This document shows, one piece after another, positions 33,601 through 45,364 of a stretch of 64,000 bases of DNA. The translations under genes and the position numbers were made by a program. The notes below the pieces were generated by a model, which made no database searches, was not told where the DNA came from, and worked only from the letters and a program-made list of their open reading frames with translations. How positions within the stretch are numbered: the first letter of the stretch is position 1; every line of letters begins with the position of its first letter. The stretch comes from Neurospora crassa OR74A (lineage: Eukaryota > Ascomycota > Sordariomycetes > Sordariales > Sordariaceae), in assembly GCF_000182925.2 (NCBI RefSeq), contig NC_026505.1:806001-870000 (forward strand). Reading direction: 5' to 3'.

Positions 33601-35526
33601 TTGAACCCAGCGCAGAGTTGCAGCTCGGCGTATGGGGTACATACAGCGTACATAGCACCTACATGGGCGGTATACGTAGCAGCAGCTAATGCAGAGCATC
33701 AGGGCACGTCAACGTGCACAGTTGCAACGGGTCCGCGATGGTGTCAATCATGTCTGATACCGATTGTAAAATGGCATCGCAAGTGTGATTAAGGGTCTCG
33801 TTTCTAAAGTGTTGGACTGGCCAGCAAGGCTAGTAAGATGGGGATTGTATGTGAAAACAGCTGAAAGCCACGGCAGCTATCCCAATGCGGATTGCCCAAC
33901 TGGGGAAGAGAACGAAACAAACCACAGCTTCCTTGGACGTCCGGTTTGTCGAGCACAAGAGTAGAAGCAATGATTAATTCCAGCCTCGGAGATAGCTGCA
34001 TCTTGTGGCCGCCTGACCTCGACGTGGCGTTGCCCTTTGGCACTAAAAAGACCAAGAAACAACACCATGGAATGTTTGTTGGGAGGAACCCACCTACAGA
34101 TTCACGGCATGTATCCAATAATTCTTGGGAACGGATCCCAATTAAACCATATCCGAAAACTCGGTAGGCCCTTCTTACATAGGTAGTCGGATTGGTCTCG
34201 CATAGTCAGTCACGACATGCTTTGAAAGGAATAACAAGCTCGAACGATGATTACGGAGTCAATCGATGGGCTCATTCATGTACGAGAAAGGGTGAAAAGG
34301 TCCAGAAGTACCTCTAGGTACTAGGTAGCGCTACAAGTATGGAAGGAATTGGGGCTTGTGATTCCCACGTGCTTTTCCGCTTTGATGAGCTTCTTCCATC
34401 TCCGTTTTTCCCATTTGGCCCCCCACGGTGCAAAAAGTTCATACACGAGCATGAATACACTATCAGATGCCGCCCACTCTCCCACTGACATCTGATATCT
34501 TTGAAGCTCACATGGAAAAGAAGTTGAGACAATTCGCACAGTCCAGTCTAGTGCAACTTGAACTGAAGTAACTGAAGTATCCATCATTGACTCCAGGCCA
34601 AGACGGGCGCTACAAACCGTCCTGTCATCCCACCGTCTTCCACTAGGTAGGTACAGGGCACAAAATGTCACCGAGCGTGACTGCCAGAACATGTGAGGTG
34701 GTCCGCCCTTTTTTTTGTTGGTGAGTGTTTAGGTCCTCTCCCGTCTTCGTCGAATCCTTCCTTCATGTTTCCGGGGCATGTTTCCATCCATTGGCTTTTC
34801 TTCCAACCACTTTTTAATGTTCGACACCACCACCACGCCATTTTTACCAACAACCAACTTCACCCTCACCGAACTTGGATCTTGTTGTTTTCTTGGGAGT
34901 CTCTGTTTCTTCCCTGCTACTCCGCCTACCTAACGTTTATACTAGGCGACATTCCCTTCAACAGCGATAGTGATTGAAATAGGGACCTTGTCTCAAGCAT
35001 TGACAATTACCCACGATCCAATTCTTTTTCCGGTCTTGAAGTCTGCGCCTTCCCACACAGCAAGCATCCATACACCTTTTTTTTTTTTCTCTCTTTCTCT
35101 GCATCGGCAACTCCATCCGCCGCTGCGCTTCCACTTTTGCCACCTCGAAAGAAAAAAAGCCGAACCTTTTGGGCCCATCCAGTCTCAATTAAACCGCATC
35201 TACCGCACGGCGGCTCCGTTCAGAAGCTCCGACGCTTGGACACATCAGACGGGCAACATCCATACATAAGGCCAGCACGTCTCTTGTTTGGCGGCACATG
35301 TCAGAAAGCACAGCAGCGATTGCCTCGACCGATTCCACTTCGACCCTGCACGACTGAGTCGCGACTCCGCTGGAATTGGCCTTCACAGCCAGCGCATTGT
35401 CCTCAAGTACGAAATCAAGTTAGCGACGAGGGTGCGGATACGAAAAAGTGGAAACTCGGTAGCCGGCAACAGCGAATCTCAACGTTGGAAATCGTCCTGG
35501 TGACGGCACCATCCGAGCCAGGTAGC
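30625..35526. promoter_or_regulatory. Divergent intergenic region, 4.9 kb, AP-1 mu to Opi1
   Basis: No supportable gene. It should contain both promoters and a long Opi1 5' leader. The last 500 bases include a T/CT-rich tract (about 35078-35100), and the frame upstream of the Opi1 ATG is open but lacks an ATG. A TATATAAG sequence near 33050 with no gene model behind it could mark a non-coding transcript. CTAGGTAGGTA-like motifs occur at about 34310 and 34644. Confidence 0.45.
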
Positions 35527-37568
35527 ATGGAACATCATCATCATCATCGTCACATGCACTCGCCGTCGTCGCAGCAGCACGAGCACCAGCAGCACCAGCA
35601 GTATCAGCAACCACCGCAACACCACCAGCATTATGAAGCACCTCAACATCAACAACAACACCAACACCACCACCACCAGCAACAGCAACAGCAGCATCCT
35701 GTGCCGGTCCCCAAACAGGAGCAAGCCGACAACACCTCGGCTCCTGTCCTGTCTGCCTTGCCTGCATACCCGACGCTGCCCCCTATTTGGGACTCGACGC
35801 ACTCGCCCGCACTGAGTGCATCTTCGTCGTCCACAATGCAGGCTTCAGCGTCTTCCTTATCCTCACTGCCGCCGCTTGTTCTGCATCCTCCCTCAAACGG
35901 ACTACAGCCCAACAAGCCACGATCACGCTCGCCATCGTCAAACCGTTTCCAGACCCGTGAGCCGGCACCATTATCGCTCTTCGATGGCAGCCCTACGACC
36001 GAACTTCCCCCTATTCAGCTGGACCGCAAAAGGAGTAGCTCGGATCATTCTCTTCCTTCGATAGCCTCGCTCAATGTCGGAAGCTCGCTGCCAACTTTGC
36101 AGCCAACGCCAACACCACAACCTCCTCCAAAGTTCGTCTGGCCCAACTCCAACCCATTGTCAGCCTACTATGCTGAGAGTGACAACGATGGACGTGGTGC
36201 ATCTCCCCAGCACCGTCATGACCGAAGATCGACCAGTGTCAGCCTGGATGATCCGCAGGTCATGATGGCGATCTCCGCCCTGAACGAATTGAAAACCGGT
36301 ATGTTCTCGCAAGCACAAGTAGCATTCTATTAGCTGCTAATAATGGGTCCCCAGATTCAGTTTCTTCCCCTCCCAACCGTAATGCGCCACTGCGTCGTGG
36401 GATGACAGACCAGAACCAAGAACCCGAGCCTCTCTTGTCGCTAATAACCACAGCCCATCCCATCATCGAAAGCACGGTGCAGCGATCTTCTCACCTCTAT
36501 ACAAAGACGAAGAACTTCTCTCCCCGCATCAGATCAGGCCTCGAATACGTCGAGGGCTCGCTAATACCTGTTGCGGACACGGTGAACAATGTCGGTCGCA
36601 GAACCGGAATTGAGTCCGGCGTCAGATGGATTCTTGGAAAGCGGACCAAAAGTTCCAGTGATACTCGTGAGAGTGGCCAGAACAAGCGACATATGACTTC
36701 GAGACCAGTAAACGGTACAGGGGGCGAGGCACGGTTCTCAGAAGCTCCCACTGCTGATGCATCCCGCCGGACCTCGGTCAGCACCATTGAGACGTTGCCC
36801 GCCTATGACGACCAGCGATCGCCAGCTTACTCTGAGACGGTTGAACAAAATGGCCAAGCAGTCGATCCAAAGTCGGCTCTTCATGCGCAGCTGGGGAACG
36901 GACGGGTACAGGTGACCACGTCCAGTCTCAAGGAGACCATGAAGGAAGAAAGCTTACGTTCGCTCAAGTATGTGCTTGAGACGTTGAGGGATGTCACCAA
37001 CACGCTCCAGCAGGGCACCAACGAGCTGAGCTCAGTACTTGATCAGTATGACAGGTCGACAACCACGAGGGATGGTGAAGACCATGTCATGACCAACGGG
37101 TCCGCGCCGGAAGAAGATCGTACGCGGCTGGTGGAGCGTATGACTGAACTTCGGAAGAGCATTTACTCCAACATTAAGGACGTCTCTTCGGTTGTTGCCA
37201 ATTACACTGGCGCTGCTTTGCCCGAAAATGCCGGCAACCTTGTTCGGCATCATCTGCTCAGCCTTCCCATGGTCTGGAGTCAGGCTAGCAAAACCACTAC
37301 CTCGAGCGAGCAACCAAACACGCAAGACCCGAATGCACTTGTGCGCAAGGCTGCCAAGGTGGCTCTCTCCTTTAGCAAAGAGGGATTGCACATTTTCTCA
37401 CAGATCATGGAGATCATTCGTACCGCGACCGATCACGCGGAAGACTGGAGGAACAAGAAGATGAACCAAATGACCCCTGCGAACGGCACAGAGCAGGAGA
37501 TTCGACCTTTGATTGACCAACCTCTTCCCCAGGTTGCTACCATCAATGGTGATATTCCCATGAGGTAG
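35527..37568 (+). CDS. opi1: Opi1-type transcriptional regulator of phospholipid synthesis
   Basis: Homologue of yeast Opi1, the ER-tethered repressor that responds to phosphatidic acid and controls inositol/phospholipid genes. Exons 35527-36298 and 36355-37568; the intron is 56 nt (gtatgt...cccag). The protein is 661 aa. The first in-frame ATG is at 35527; the frame is open further upstream but only from a TTG. Residues 2-60 are almost entirely His and Gln (CAC/CAT/CAG/CAA repeats), followed by a Pro/Ser-rich region. The conserved Opi1 core begins at DDPQVMMAISALNELKT (about 245-260) and continues past the intron with LLSLITTAHPIIESTVQRS, YTKTKNFSPRIRSGLEYVEG and a probable coiled coil (LRSLKYVLETLRDVTNTLQQG). 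The later segment with YSNIKDVSSVVANYTGAALP and KVALSFSKEGLHIFSQIM completes the family. In filamentous fungi the regulatory targets are less well defined than in yeast. Confidence 0.9.
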
Positions 37569-38177
37569 AGACTCTTGAAATTTGTGAGGAAACCGCAGCG
37601 AGCACCTATTGTTTCAAAAATTTGTTTGTTGTAAAAAAGAAGGATAGCTTCGGCGGTCAGGGGTTTCGGCGATTGAAAACTCATGTTATGACTAGAGCTT
37701 TTTGGTTGGCGTAAAGAGCTGGGCTTGGATAATTGGTTGGGATTTGAGAGAGACTTATGCCAAGTCTCGGGACATTAACAGTTATATACCACTTTTCTTT
37801 TCGTTTGTTTTATTAGTTGATCATATTTGGGGTGCCGACAAGTTCTGGCGTCTGGGAGTACTTTCCACACCACATCACCCTTACTGGGACGGCGATTTTG
37901 GTCTATGTACATGGTTCATTTGTCCAAATTACCACTTCTGCATGTTTGTCGACGTTTCCATTTTCGATCTTGGTCAATTCAAAAGCAGGCAGCTGAAATT
38001 GAAACTATCACGGATCACTTGCTTCTTATCTTGCTTGTCTCCTTGACGAGGTTTCGTTTTACTTTCAGGGCTCTCGCTCATTCATTCCTTTCTCATATTT
38101 TCGACCAACCCAGGTGGAATTTAAGATTAGTGCTAATGGCATCCATCCCTCGTTACCACAAAAATTTCGTCCGGTCT
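37569..38177. other. Convergent intergenic region
   Basis: 609 bases between the Opi1 and DUF1772 stops. No gene is seen. Confidence 0.5.
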
Positions 38178-38880
38178 TCACTGCTTCTCACCTTCAACCT
38201 TCTCCTCACCCTGCTCCTCGTCTCCATATCCAAAAACCCCAAACCACCCAACCACACACCCCACCACCGGCCCCAAGCTCCGCACAATATGCAACCAATT
38301 CCACCTCCTCACCAACTCCCTCACTTCTTCCACATCACTCACCAACGGACCAGGTTCAATCTGGATCTCATTGAGCCTCATCAACTCCTTATTGGTAGGG
38401 GACATGACGAGCAGCGTCAAGGGGCCAATGGCGAGCGTCGCAATGGCTGCAATGGCAAACAACTTGGAGCGTTTTTCATTCTTGCGCTTTTGAGTCTGAG
38501 TCGGCTTCTGCGTCTGAGTCCGAGAGGAAGCGGAAGAGGAAGAGGACGAGGAGGAGGAGGTAGCAGAGGAACGGAGTTTATAAGCTGATAATCCGTAGAG
38601 AGAGGCGGTTAAAAAGGCTAGGGGAGGCATGGTGAGGGCGCCGTGATGGTAGAGGGTGGACCAGGAGGAGAGGAGGATCGGGGCGGTGGGGGAGGAGGAA
38701 GGGGAGGTGATGGTGGGGATGGTGAGAAGGGGGATGGAGAGGAGACAGCCTTTTGTTTGGGGGGTGTTAGTTGAGGATGATAATTGGTGGGAGGAAGAGG
38801 AGGAGTAGTGAAGTAGTGGACTTGCCGGAGAGGAAGGAGCCTGTCATTAGGCCCATCTGGGCGCCAGTGAGGGCGGACAT
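38178..38880 (-). CDS. DUF1772 (anthrone-oxygenase-like) membrane protein
   Basis: Exons (minus) 38880-38826 and 38749-38178; the protein is 208 aa. The intron 38825-38750 (76 nt) has a non-canonical GC donor (gcaagt) with a CTAAC branch site and an AAAG acceptor, i.e. a GC-AG intron; the alternative GT donors nearby break the frame. The N-terminal segment MSALTGAQMGLMTGSFLSG, then SSWSTLYHHGALTMPPLAFLTASLYG, matches the DUF1772 pattern (Gly-rich helix, then 'W..LY..G....P' before the second helix). A third helix is LFAIAAIATLAIGPLTLLVM, and the C-terminal helix follows VRELVRRWNWLH. Ser-rich and Lys-rich linkers lie at 90-120. Some family members act as anthrone oxygenases or decarboxylase-like enzymes in polyketide clusters; no such cluster is present here, so the role is unknown. 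Confidence 0.75.
38750..38825 (-). other. GC-AG intron of the DUF1772 gene
   Basis: On the minus strand the donor is GCAAGT, which otherwise matches the GTAAGT consensus. The interior has CAACTAACACC and the acceptor is AAAAG. It joins Gly19 to CLLSIPLL in frame. Confidence 0.7.
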
Positions 38881-39608
38881 TTTCGGTTGGTGATGTTTGT
38901 TTGGTGTCAGGACTGGAGTCGTCTTGTTGATATAGCTATATCACTGTTTGAGTATCGAGGTTGTATATTGGTTTTTTTTTTTGGTCTGCAAATCAAAGGT
39001 CGCTGGTCGTGAGTTGAAAGTGTAGCTTTGAAGCTTGAGAATAAAGACTAGGTTCATATATAGATGCTCACGGGCCGCCGGGTGTGATGATACTGCCCGC
39101 TTCCTGGATCTCAGCTCCGAAGATGAAGGAGACAGAGCCCGAGTGACAGCTGATACTAGGTATGTAAGCCCCTCTTGGGGCTAAACATCGACTGACTATG
39201 CTTTTGATGTTTACAGGCACGATGCATGTAGATCAAGCAGAGAAATACCTCCTCAAGTTGTTGGTGAATCATTGCGTAATGTTTACATGATAACAAGCGC
39301 ACATGACCGTAGAGGTACGCCTACCACTTACACTGGCTCACATTCGGAGTTTTGGCACGATGGAGTCACCAACATCCAACGCCGGTTATGTTAAGCTCGG
39401 GATAGTACTCTACCCTCTCTTTCAGATATTCCAAGCTTCCTGTTGTTTTTTTTTCGAATTTCAGACATCCAAAAAAATACATTATGAAGAAACAATGGAC
39501 AGTGCGGTCGTCGTTGGTCAACTGGTCTCGTGAGGGCAAATGATCCCTGCTTACCATGTGGGTACTCAAGCCCTGATTCTTGCGCAAACTGTCAATAAAC
39601 ATCAAATC
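38881..39608. other. Intergenic: DUF1772 promoter to tRNA-Gly
   Basis: No gene. A perfect 6-bp stem with a 4-base loop lies at 39167-39182 (AGCCCC-TCTT-GGGGCT); it has no T tail and no adjacent gene end, so it is not called a terminator. Confidence 0.45.
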
Positions 39609-39679
39609 GCGCCAGTGGTTTAGTGGTAAAATCCATCGTTGCCATCGATGGGCCCCGCGTTCGATTCGCGGCTGGCGCA
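39609..39679 (+). tRNA. tRNA-Gly(GCC)
   Basis: A 71-nt intronless cloverleaf. The acceptor GCGCCAG pairs with CTGGCGC, and the discriminator is A39679. The anticodon stem CATCG/CGATG encloses loop TTGCCAT with GCC at 39641-39643. The T arm is CCGCG-TTCGATT-CGCGG. A T7 run follows at 39690-39696. Confidence 0.96.
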
Positions 39680-39689
39680 TGATAACTTC

Positions 39690-39696
39690 TTTTTTT
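39690..39696 (+). terminator. Pol III terminator of tRNA-Gly
   Basis: Seven T residues begin eleven bases after the discriminator base. Confidence 0.8.
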
Positions 39697-42569
39697 GCGT
39701 TTTTGTTCTTTGACTTGGAACCTCCTTGACAACTCCTTGTGCAAAAACAGTTATGTTTGCTTTTCTTTTTGGCTTTGACAAAAGCTCTGTTATCCCGCAC
39801 ATGAATTCCAATTCATCGCAACCTCCAAGAGCGCTGGCCAAGCTTTGTATAGCAAATTCATCACACCTGAATCCACGATTGGAGAGTGTCATGGTGTTGG
39901 TGTGTTGAGTCTTTGAGATTGTTTGAATCACAAGCATGATCTAGGCACATCTAATGCATACGTACTGAGCTCTACGCTTTACTTGGCTGTATGGTAAAGA
40001 TTGAGCTGCATACCCTTATCTGCCAGCCACCCCTTCTTCCTGGCCCAGAGCCCTTTGGTGATATATTATGTGCGGTGCACGTGATTAACAACGAAAAACG
40101 ACAATAACAAACGACCCTAAAGACCTGAAGCATCGATCACGCACTCGCCGCTTGCTAGAACTAATCCGTGATCGTGATGCTAGCAAGCTGTCGGTAATAG
40201 TGACTGAAGTGTCAGATATATAATGAAGAATGGGGAACACCCGGATTGCATCACGTCCTCGAGGTAATCACTCGCAGTGAACGGGCGCAACGGGATCCCA
40301 TTTGTTCCAATTCCTACTTCTAGATTCTCTTCAAGTACTATTCTCCTCATCCACAGTTCATGATAGGTTCTGGAACTCTCATACTCTCCCTCCTTAACCC
40401 ACCACCCACATTTACGGCCGAGACGGCCTCTTCCATCCTCAGGGCAACCTCTTATTTTTTCAAAAAGCCCTTTACTTACCGCCCTCCTTTATCCAATCAA
40501 CTCCTACATCGGCGAAACCATCATTGTAACCGTGTCCAACATCGATCTCAGCCTCAAAGCCACCCGTCACTCTGTTCGTCTAGACTGCAGCCGCAGGATC
40601 CTACCATAGCCGTTCGAAACCTCAAAAAGGCGCTCACACCAGAGTCTCTATCGTGCTTGTGCTTGTGCTTTCGCTCGCAGCCACAGCACGTAGTGTTTAA
40701 TGCCATTCACATACTGAAACTTATTGGGTTGAAGGTGGACATGTAGGGAACCCCCCGCCGACCGGTCTCAGAGCCATTGGGAGAAAGAATGAACGCGCTG
40801 ATGCCGTTGTTTGATAGCGGGAAGGAGACTCTCGAGTTACTCTTGCACTCTCATTGACCGACAGCGAGTGGGGGAGGAACTCATCCAGTCGGCTGATGTG
40901 ATTAAGGTGCGTTACGTTAAAAGTGATTGAAGAAGAAAGAAGGAGAAGAAGAAAGTGTGGGAAACTGCGGTTGGGACAATTTGGTTTTGTAGGCACCTCT
41001 ACCTACTTACCTTCCACTTGGATTGCGGGCAGCCGGGCAGGCAGGTAGGCAGGTAGGCAGCACAGCGCACAGGCCCAAATGCTATCTGTTCCTTCCACCA
41101 AGTGCTCTGACAGCGTCATCTCCATCTGGGACACCGAGCTCGACCAATGCAGCTACATCAGGACCAGTGTCCTGTTCTTCACCTCTCGCGTGAGCGCCAA
41201 GCTCGAAAGAATTCCCCTGACATCCTCCTTCTTAATACGGACGTAGCCCCCCTCACCGGACCATGATGCAGATTTAACCAAGACGAGGGGAGCTCAACCG
41301 TCAATATGGTCACCGCCTCCTTTGTTGCCTTCTTCCTTTTTTCCCCAGACTCCGTAAAACTGCCCATCTGTTCCCCGACCCTGTCAGTCCAGACCAACAA
41401 CGACGGTCCTCTCACCTCCTTTGCTCCCACACACACCTATATCGACTTCCACCTCTCTCGCCCCGCGCCCGAGTGGCAGCTCTATACCTAGGTAACGTGC
41501 TCAATTCCGCCGACAGGCTAGAGGAAGAGGAAGATCACTTTTTCGACAACGAGTACGAGGACAGTGTGGATGAAGATGAGGATGAGGATGAGGATGAGAG
41601 TTTCTTTGAAACGCAGGTTTTGAACGATACTTTCAACGCTGGAATTGTGGGAGCTAGTAGAGCTCACAGCTCTACAATTTGCGAATGATCTCCAACATAA
41701 AGACATCTTGCAATCGCTTACACCACCCACCCCCACTCGATGATCTCATCAGCCTGCCTGAGCACATGGCAACGAACCCACATACGCGTAACGCTGAATG
41801 CCTTGACTACTTGGATTAAGCCTTCATTCTCAAAGTGCTTCGGATTTTCGTTGCCCGCGCTGTTGTAGCTCACTGCCCTGTTGAGAAAACGGGGACGTCC
41901 CACCCGGTCTCGCCAAGTTAGGGATTTTCAATTTCAGGAACCTTCGCGGTAGTAATGGGGAAGTTGATAATGAGGTTGGTAGCTAGGTTGATGGAGGTGG
42001 GAGGTAGAACGCTTGTGCATGCGGTTAGTCGGGTAGGGGAGAGAACACATGGGAGTGACTTGTTGAATCATAAGGTGGATGAGTCGAGAGAGTTGATCAG
42101 AGGCGGGGAGGGAAGATGCTGCAGGAGAGCGTGTGGTCGAAAGTCAAGAGAGAAGGTGGAGGGCGTTGTGCCAGGGGGCGTTGAAAGAATCTGGAGTTGT
42201 GAGGATAGCGAGTGGCCGGGAGGTAAATCGGGTTATGTCGAAGATATCAACCCTGTGGTATTCTTTTCCGAGTGTTGAGTCGTGTCTAAAATGTCTTCTA
42301 ACTTCGATCAGAAGCCTTTTCTGGGCTAAAGCATCTCGAGTGAAGTTTCCTCTTGACGTTGTGAGTTAACCTTGGGCATAACAAAGTTCTATTCGCGCCT
42401 TTCAGATAGAAGCGAAGGCCTTCTCGACAGGCAAGTATGTTTCATTGATAGTACAAAAGGAGTGTCTAATAATTGATTGAAACATCCCTGGTGATACATC
42501 CTGAAAAATGCCGGCTAACTGATACTACAAAATGCAATGCTACGGGTATAGGCCTTCTTCAGCGTCACT
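39697..42569. other. Intergenic, 2.9 kb
   Basis: No firmly supportable gene. An acidic open frame at 41473-41688, with an imperfect GATGAG hexamer repeat (about 41572-41598, encoding EDEDED), could be the last exon of a gene. I could not find a consistent upstream exon, and the frame has no ATG. A short ATG frame at 41079 is followed by a GTGAGC donor-like site. GGCA/GGTA-type repeats occur at about 41031-41060. Confidence 0.4.
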
Positions 42570-43706
42570 TCACTCGATCTCCTCAACAAGTTTGAATCTC
42601 TCCTCAGAGCTGTCGGCCCCCGTAGAACCAGCGGGAACCTCCAAGCCTCTCTTCACGATCCACTCGACCAAAGTCTCGAGCTTGTTGACCGTAAACATTC
42701 GGGGTTGCCCGGTCAAGAGCTGGGTAACTGGCATCGTCAGTAGTTCCTCCAGACTCTCCAAACGCTCATCAGGAGGATGCTCGGTAATGAATTCCTTCAA
42801 AAGGACCGCATTCCATCCACAACCCCAGGCGGATGCAACGTCCTTCTTGATATCATCACCAACATAGAGCTTCAGCCAAGGAACGCTCTCATCAAACCTG
42901 CCGAGCTCATGGGTAACCGCTCTGCGAGCCAGCATCTCTCCTGCCTGCCACATGACCTTGTGTGGCTTTGACTCTTCAACGTCGTATGACATGACGGTAA
43001 AGTCGATGTCGTACGACTTGCCGTCGACAGGACGAGCGCTTTCAAAATGGGTGTCCTGCTTGGATTCCCTCTGGAAACGTAGGGGGCTGACGTCGAGGCC
43101 CAGAGAGGAAAGAATCCCGCCAACGCGGTCATCTGAGTTGCTGATGACGCCCAGAACAACATGGTCGATGGAGGGGCTGTCCAACTTGCCGTTGGATCTG
43201 TGATGCTTCAAAGACTGGAGAAGTTTGGGCATATTGGGCGCAGTCTTGTAGGCGTCGCGGGTAGAAAAATGCTGAAAGAGTTTATGACCCAAATCATCCA
43301 GCTGCTTTTTGTGAGCTGCGTTACTTAGACTGGGCTCAACGTCGACAAAGATATTCTTAATAACCTGCAGTGATATTTCAGCTTTAGTTCAGGAAACAGT
43401 CGAGTGACTAGTAAGAGCAACTTGAATCACCTTCATCCACCAAGCTTCGGGGTCCATGCCCTTAACATGCTTGCCGTAGTTGGGGTATTCTTTGGCGGCC
43501 GTGGTGATGCGGTCGTGAAGATAAACAGCCACAACATCGTCACTAGCGTGATGGAGACCGTTATCGCGCGCAAACTGACCGTACGTCTTATGAACCGGTT
43601 CTTTGGGGGCATAGAGGGTCTCGAACGCATCAAAGCAAACGAGGAGGTTGTACTTGGGAGCCCGCGAGATACTCGCGGTTCTGGCAGCTTGGAGTATTCC
43701 ACGCAT
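42570..43706 (-). CDS. HAD-family hydrolase (HDHD3/haloacid-dehalogenase-like)
   Basis: Exons (minus) 43706-43431 and 43364-42570; the intron is 66 nt (gtgatt...ctgcag, phase 0) and the donor is non-ideal. The protein is 356 aa. All four HAD motifs are visible: I, LVCFDAFETLY with nucleophile Asp26; II, VISNSDD; III, a Lys in EESKPHK; IV, YVGDDIKKDV. Position +2 after the nucleophile is Phe, as in dehalogenase/HDHD3-like members, rather than the Asp of classic phosphatases. The first exon may carry a mitochondrial-type N-terminus (RGILQAARTASISRAPKYN is basic and hydroxylated). It lies 348 bases downstream of the ThuA-like gene on the same strand. Phosphatase or dehalogenase specificity cannot be decided. 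Confidence 0.88.
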
Positions 43707-44054
43707 GGTGATATTGCAACTGGGTAGAGTTTTGATGAAGTAATGTTCACTGGCGAACGAAGGAATATAGATAAGGCAGGTAAATGAAGAGCTTATACTT
43801 GAGTCTTTATAGTCATCAAAGGGGTAACGGATGTGCCTAGTTTTGACGGGGAGTAGGTAACGGGGGCAAGGATGATTCACAAGTGGTATGAGGTCGAGAT
43901 TGTAGAAGATCGATGATGTGGTTGGCTTGAGATGCCTCGAAGCCGCTAAAAGTATAGTGGGGTACAGAGGGGAAGTGCAGCAAACAACACCTTCGGCTTC
44001 GTCCAATATTGGCTCTGACAACCTAACCTACGGGGACCATTCACCTTGCTCACT
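43707..44054. promoter_or_regulatory. Spacer between ThuA-like and HAD genes
   Basis: 348 bases holding the 3' end of one gene and the promoter of the next, both on the minus strand. Nothing else is recognisable. Confidence 0.4.
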
Positions 44055-44885
44055 TCAGTTGTCCAATCTTGCGGTCCATAAAATGGCCTTGTAGATAAAT
44101 GCCATGAACCCGGGGTCCTCCAGATATGCGTCACTAAAGTGGCCAAGAGAGTTGTAGAATGACCGGCCGCCCTCGAACTCCTGGGCCCATGCAAGAGGGT
44201 GACGCTCGCCGTGTGTTCCTCCGGTATAAGTCTCTTCGTTAACCTCGAGGAGAATCTGGAGATGCGGGTTATCCCACGGGTTCGTCTTGAAGTTGTAGTA
44301 TTCATCGAACCAATCCCACACCCACTCCTTGTCCGTCGTCACACCGAACATTGTCTTCTTTCCCTCGCTCTCGTGTTGGGGTCTTTTGACAAGTTCAGTC
44401 AGGAGAGGATGGTCCATGTTGTTGACAACAGGCCGGATCTTGGCCATCTGCGGCTCTGGGTGGTCCTTGAAGACACCACCGATCAAACGGCCATACCACT
44501 CACTCGACTCCATAGCGAAGCTGGCGCAGTGGAGACCTATCACGCCACCGCCGGAGTGGACGAAACCCTTGAGTGCCTCGAGCTGGGAAGAATCGAGGAA
44601 CTCGCCGGAGCATTGCAGAAGGATAATGACACGAAACTGCGAGAGGCCGGAGGGTGTGAATATCGTAGGGTCCTCGGTTGCTGTCGTAACAAACGGCTGG
44701 GAAGTGGTCACGGAAGTTGCCGCAAGGTCTTCCAGAGCCTTTATGGAAGCCGGGATAGAGTCGTGGCGATAGGCTACGGTGCGAGAGAAGACCAACACCC
44801 TGATGGGTTCGGCTGAAGGCATGGTTGACATTTGGCGATTTGTCTTGGTTGAAGGAGAGACAGAATCAGCGGAATTGGAGACCAT
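44055..44885 (-). CDS. ThuA-like (trehalose utilization) domain protein
   Basis: Single-exon protein of 276 aa. It has the ThuA class-I-glutamine-amidotransferase-like fold: the first strand is IRVLVFSRTVAYRHDSIP (about 28-45), then VIILLQCSGEFLDSSQLEALKGFV and GGGVIGLHCAS (about 110-120), whose Cys sits near the amidotransferase nucleophile elbow. SEWYGRLIGGVFKDHPEPQ and the C-terminal LGHFSDAYLEDPGFMAFI are also typical. ThuA proteins are linked to carbohydrate (trehalose/disaccharide) metabolism in bacteria; the fungal role is not established. Met19 and Met22 are alternative starts, since the domain begins at about 27. Its promoter faces the RIP-mutated transposon. Confidence 0.9.
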   Translation of the reverse strand: MVSNSADSVSPSTKTNRQMSTMPSAEPIRVLVFSRTVAYRHDSIPASIKALEDLAATSVTTSQPFVTTATEDPTIFTPSGLSQFRVIILLQCSGEFLDSSQLEALKGFVHSGGGVIGLHCASFAMESSEWYGRLIGGVFKDHPEPQMAKIRPVVNNMDHPLLTELVKRPQHESEGKKTMFGVTTDKEWVWDWFDEYYNFKTNPWDNPHLQILLEVNEETYTGGTHGERHPLAWAQEFEGGRSFYNSLGHFSDAYLEDPGFMAFIYKAILWTARLDN

Positions 44886-45364
44886 GGTATTAAAATCGAC
44901 TCCTCATCCTACAACGGGAGCCATGTCGGTTCAGCGATGGCCTGCTTGTTCGGATGAAGCTGATGATCTCCATGCGTCAAGTGCGGGGAACAAGACGGGA
45001 CGAACTGTGGGGGCATGGACGCACTATAATATAGTGGCCAAAGTGGGTCGGCCGTTATGTTTCAAACTCGTCAACATGTGCCACGAGACTGTTTTATTTT
45101 ACCTCTGAACATCGACATGAGAACCATCCAAATGGAACCCAACGACAAATCAAGATGTGAACGAAAACTGTTGGCTGAATTCCCACTTTTTCAACGACTG
45201 GGTCAGCAAGGTTCCAGGGCTTATCAGCAGCCTTCGATCCTTTCGTTTCCCCGATTGGGTTTGTCACCAAAAGCTGAGCAAGGCACCAGTCTGCCAGTGG
45301 TCTAGCTGAAGGAATGCCAAGACGGTAAACCCTTGATATCCGATGTAGAAGCAGGGTTATCCCA
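44886..45364. promoter_or_regulatory. Upstream region of ThuA-like gene, up to the transposon
   Basis: 479 bases of ordinary composition between the ThuA start codon and the left terminal inverted repeat. No gene is seen. Confidence 0.45.

Noticed and set aside
39167-39182. Perfect short hairpin AGCCCC-TCTT-GGGGCT
   Set aside because: No T tract and no adjacent gene end; a bacterial-type terminator has no meaning in this nuclear genome.
40360-40746. 128-codon plus-strand ATG frame
   Set aside because: His/Ser/Leu-rich with no domain and no coding-like features beyond length.
41473-41688. Acidic frame with EDEDED repeat
   Set aside because: No ATG, and no upstream exon joins it in phase; the repeat alone can keep the frame open.
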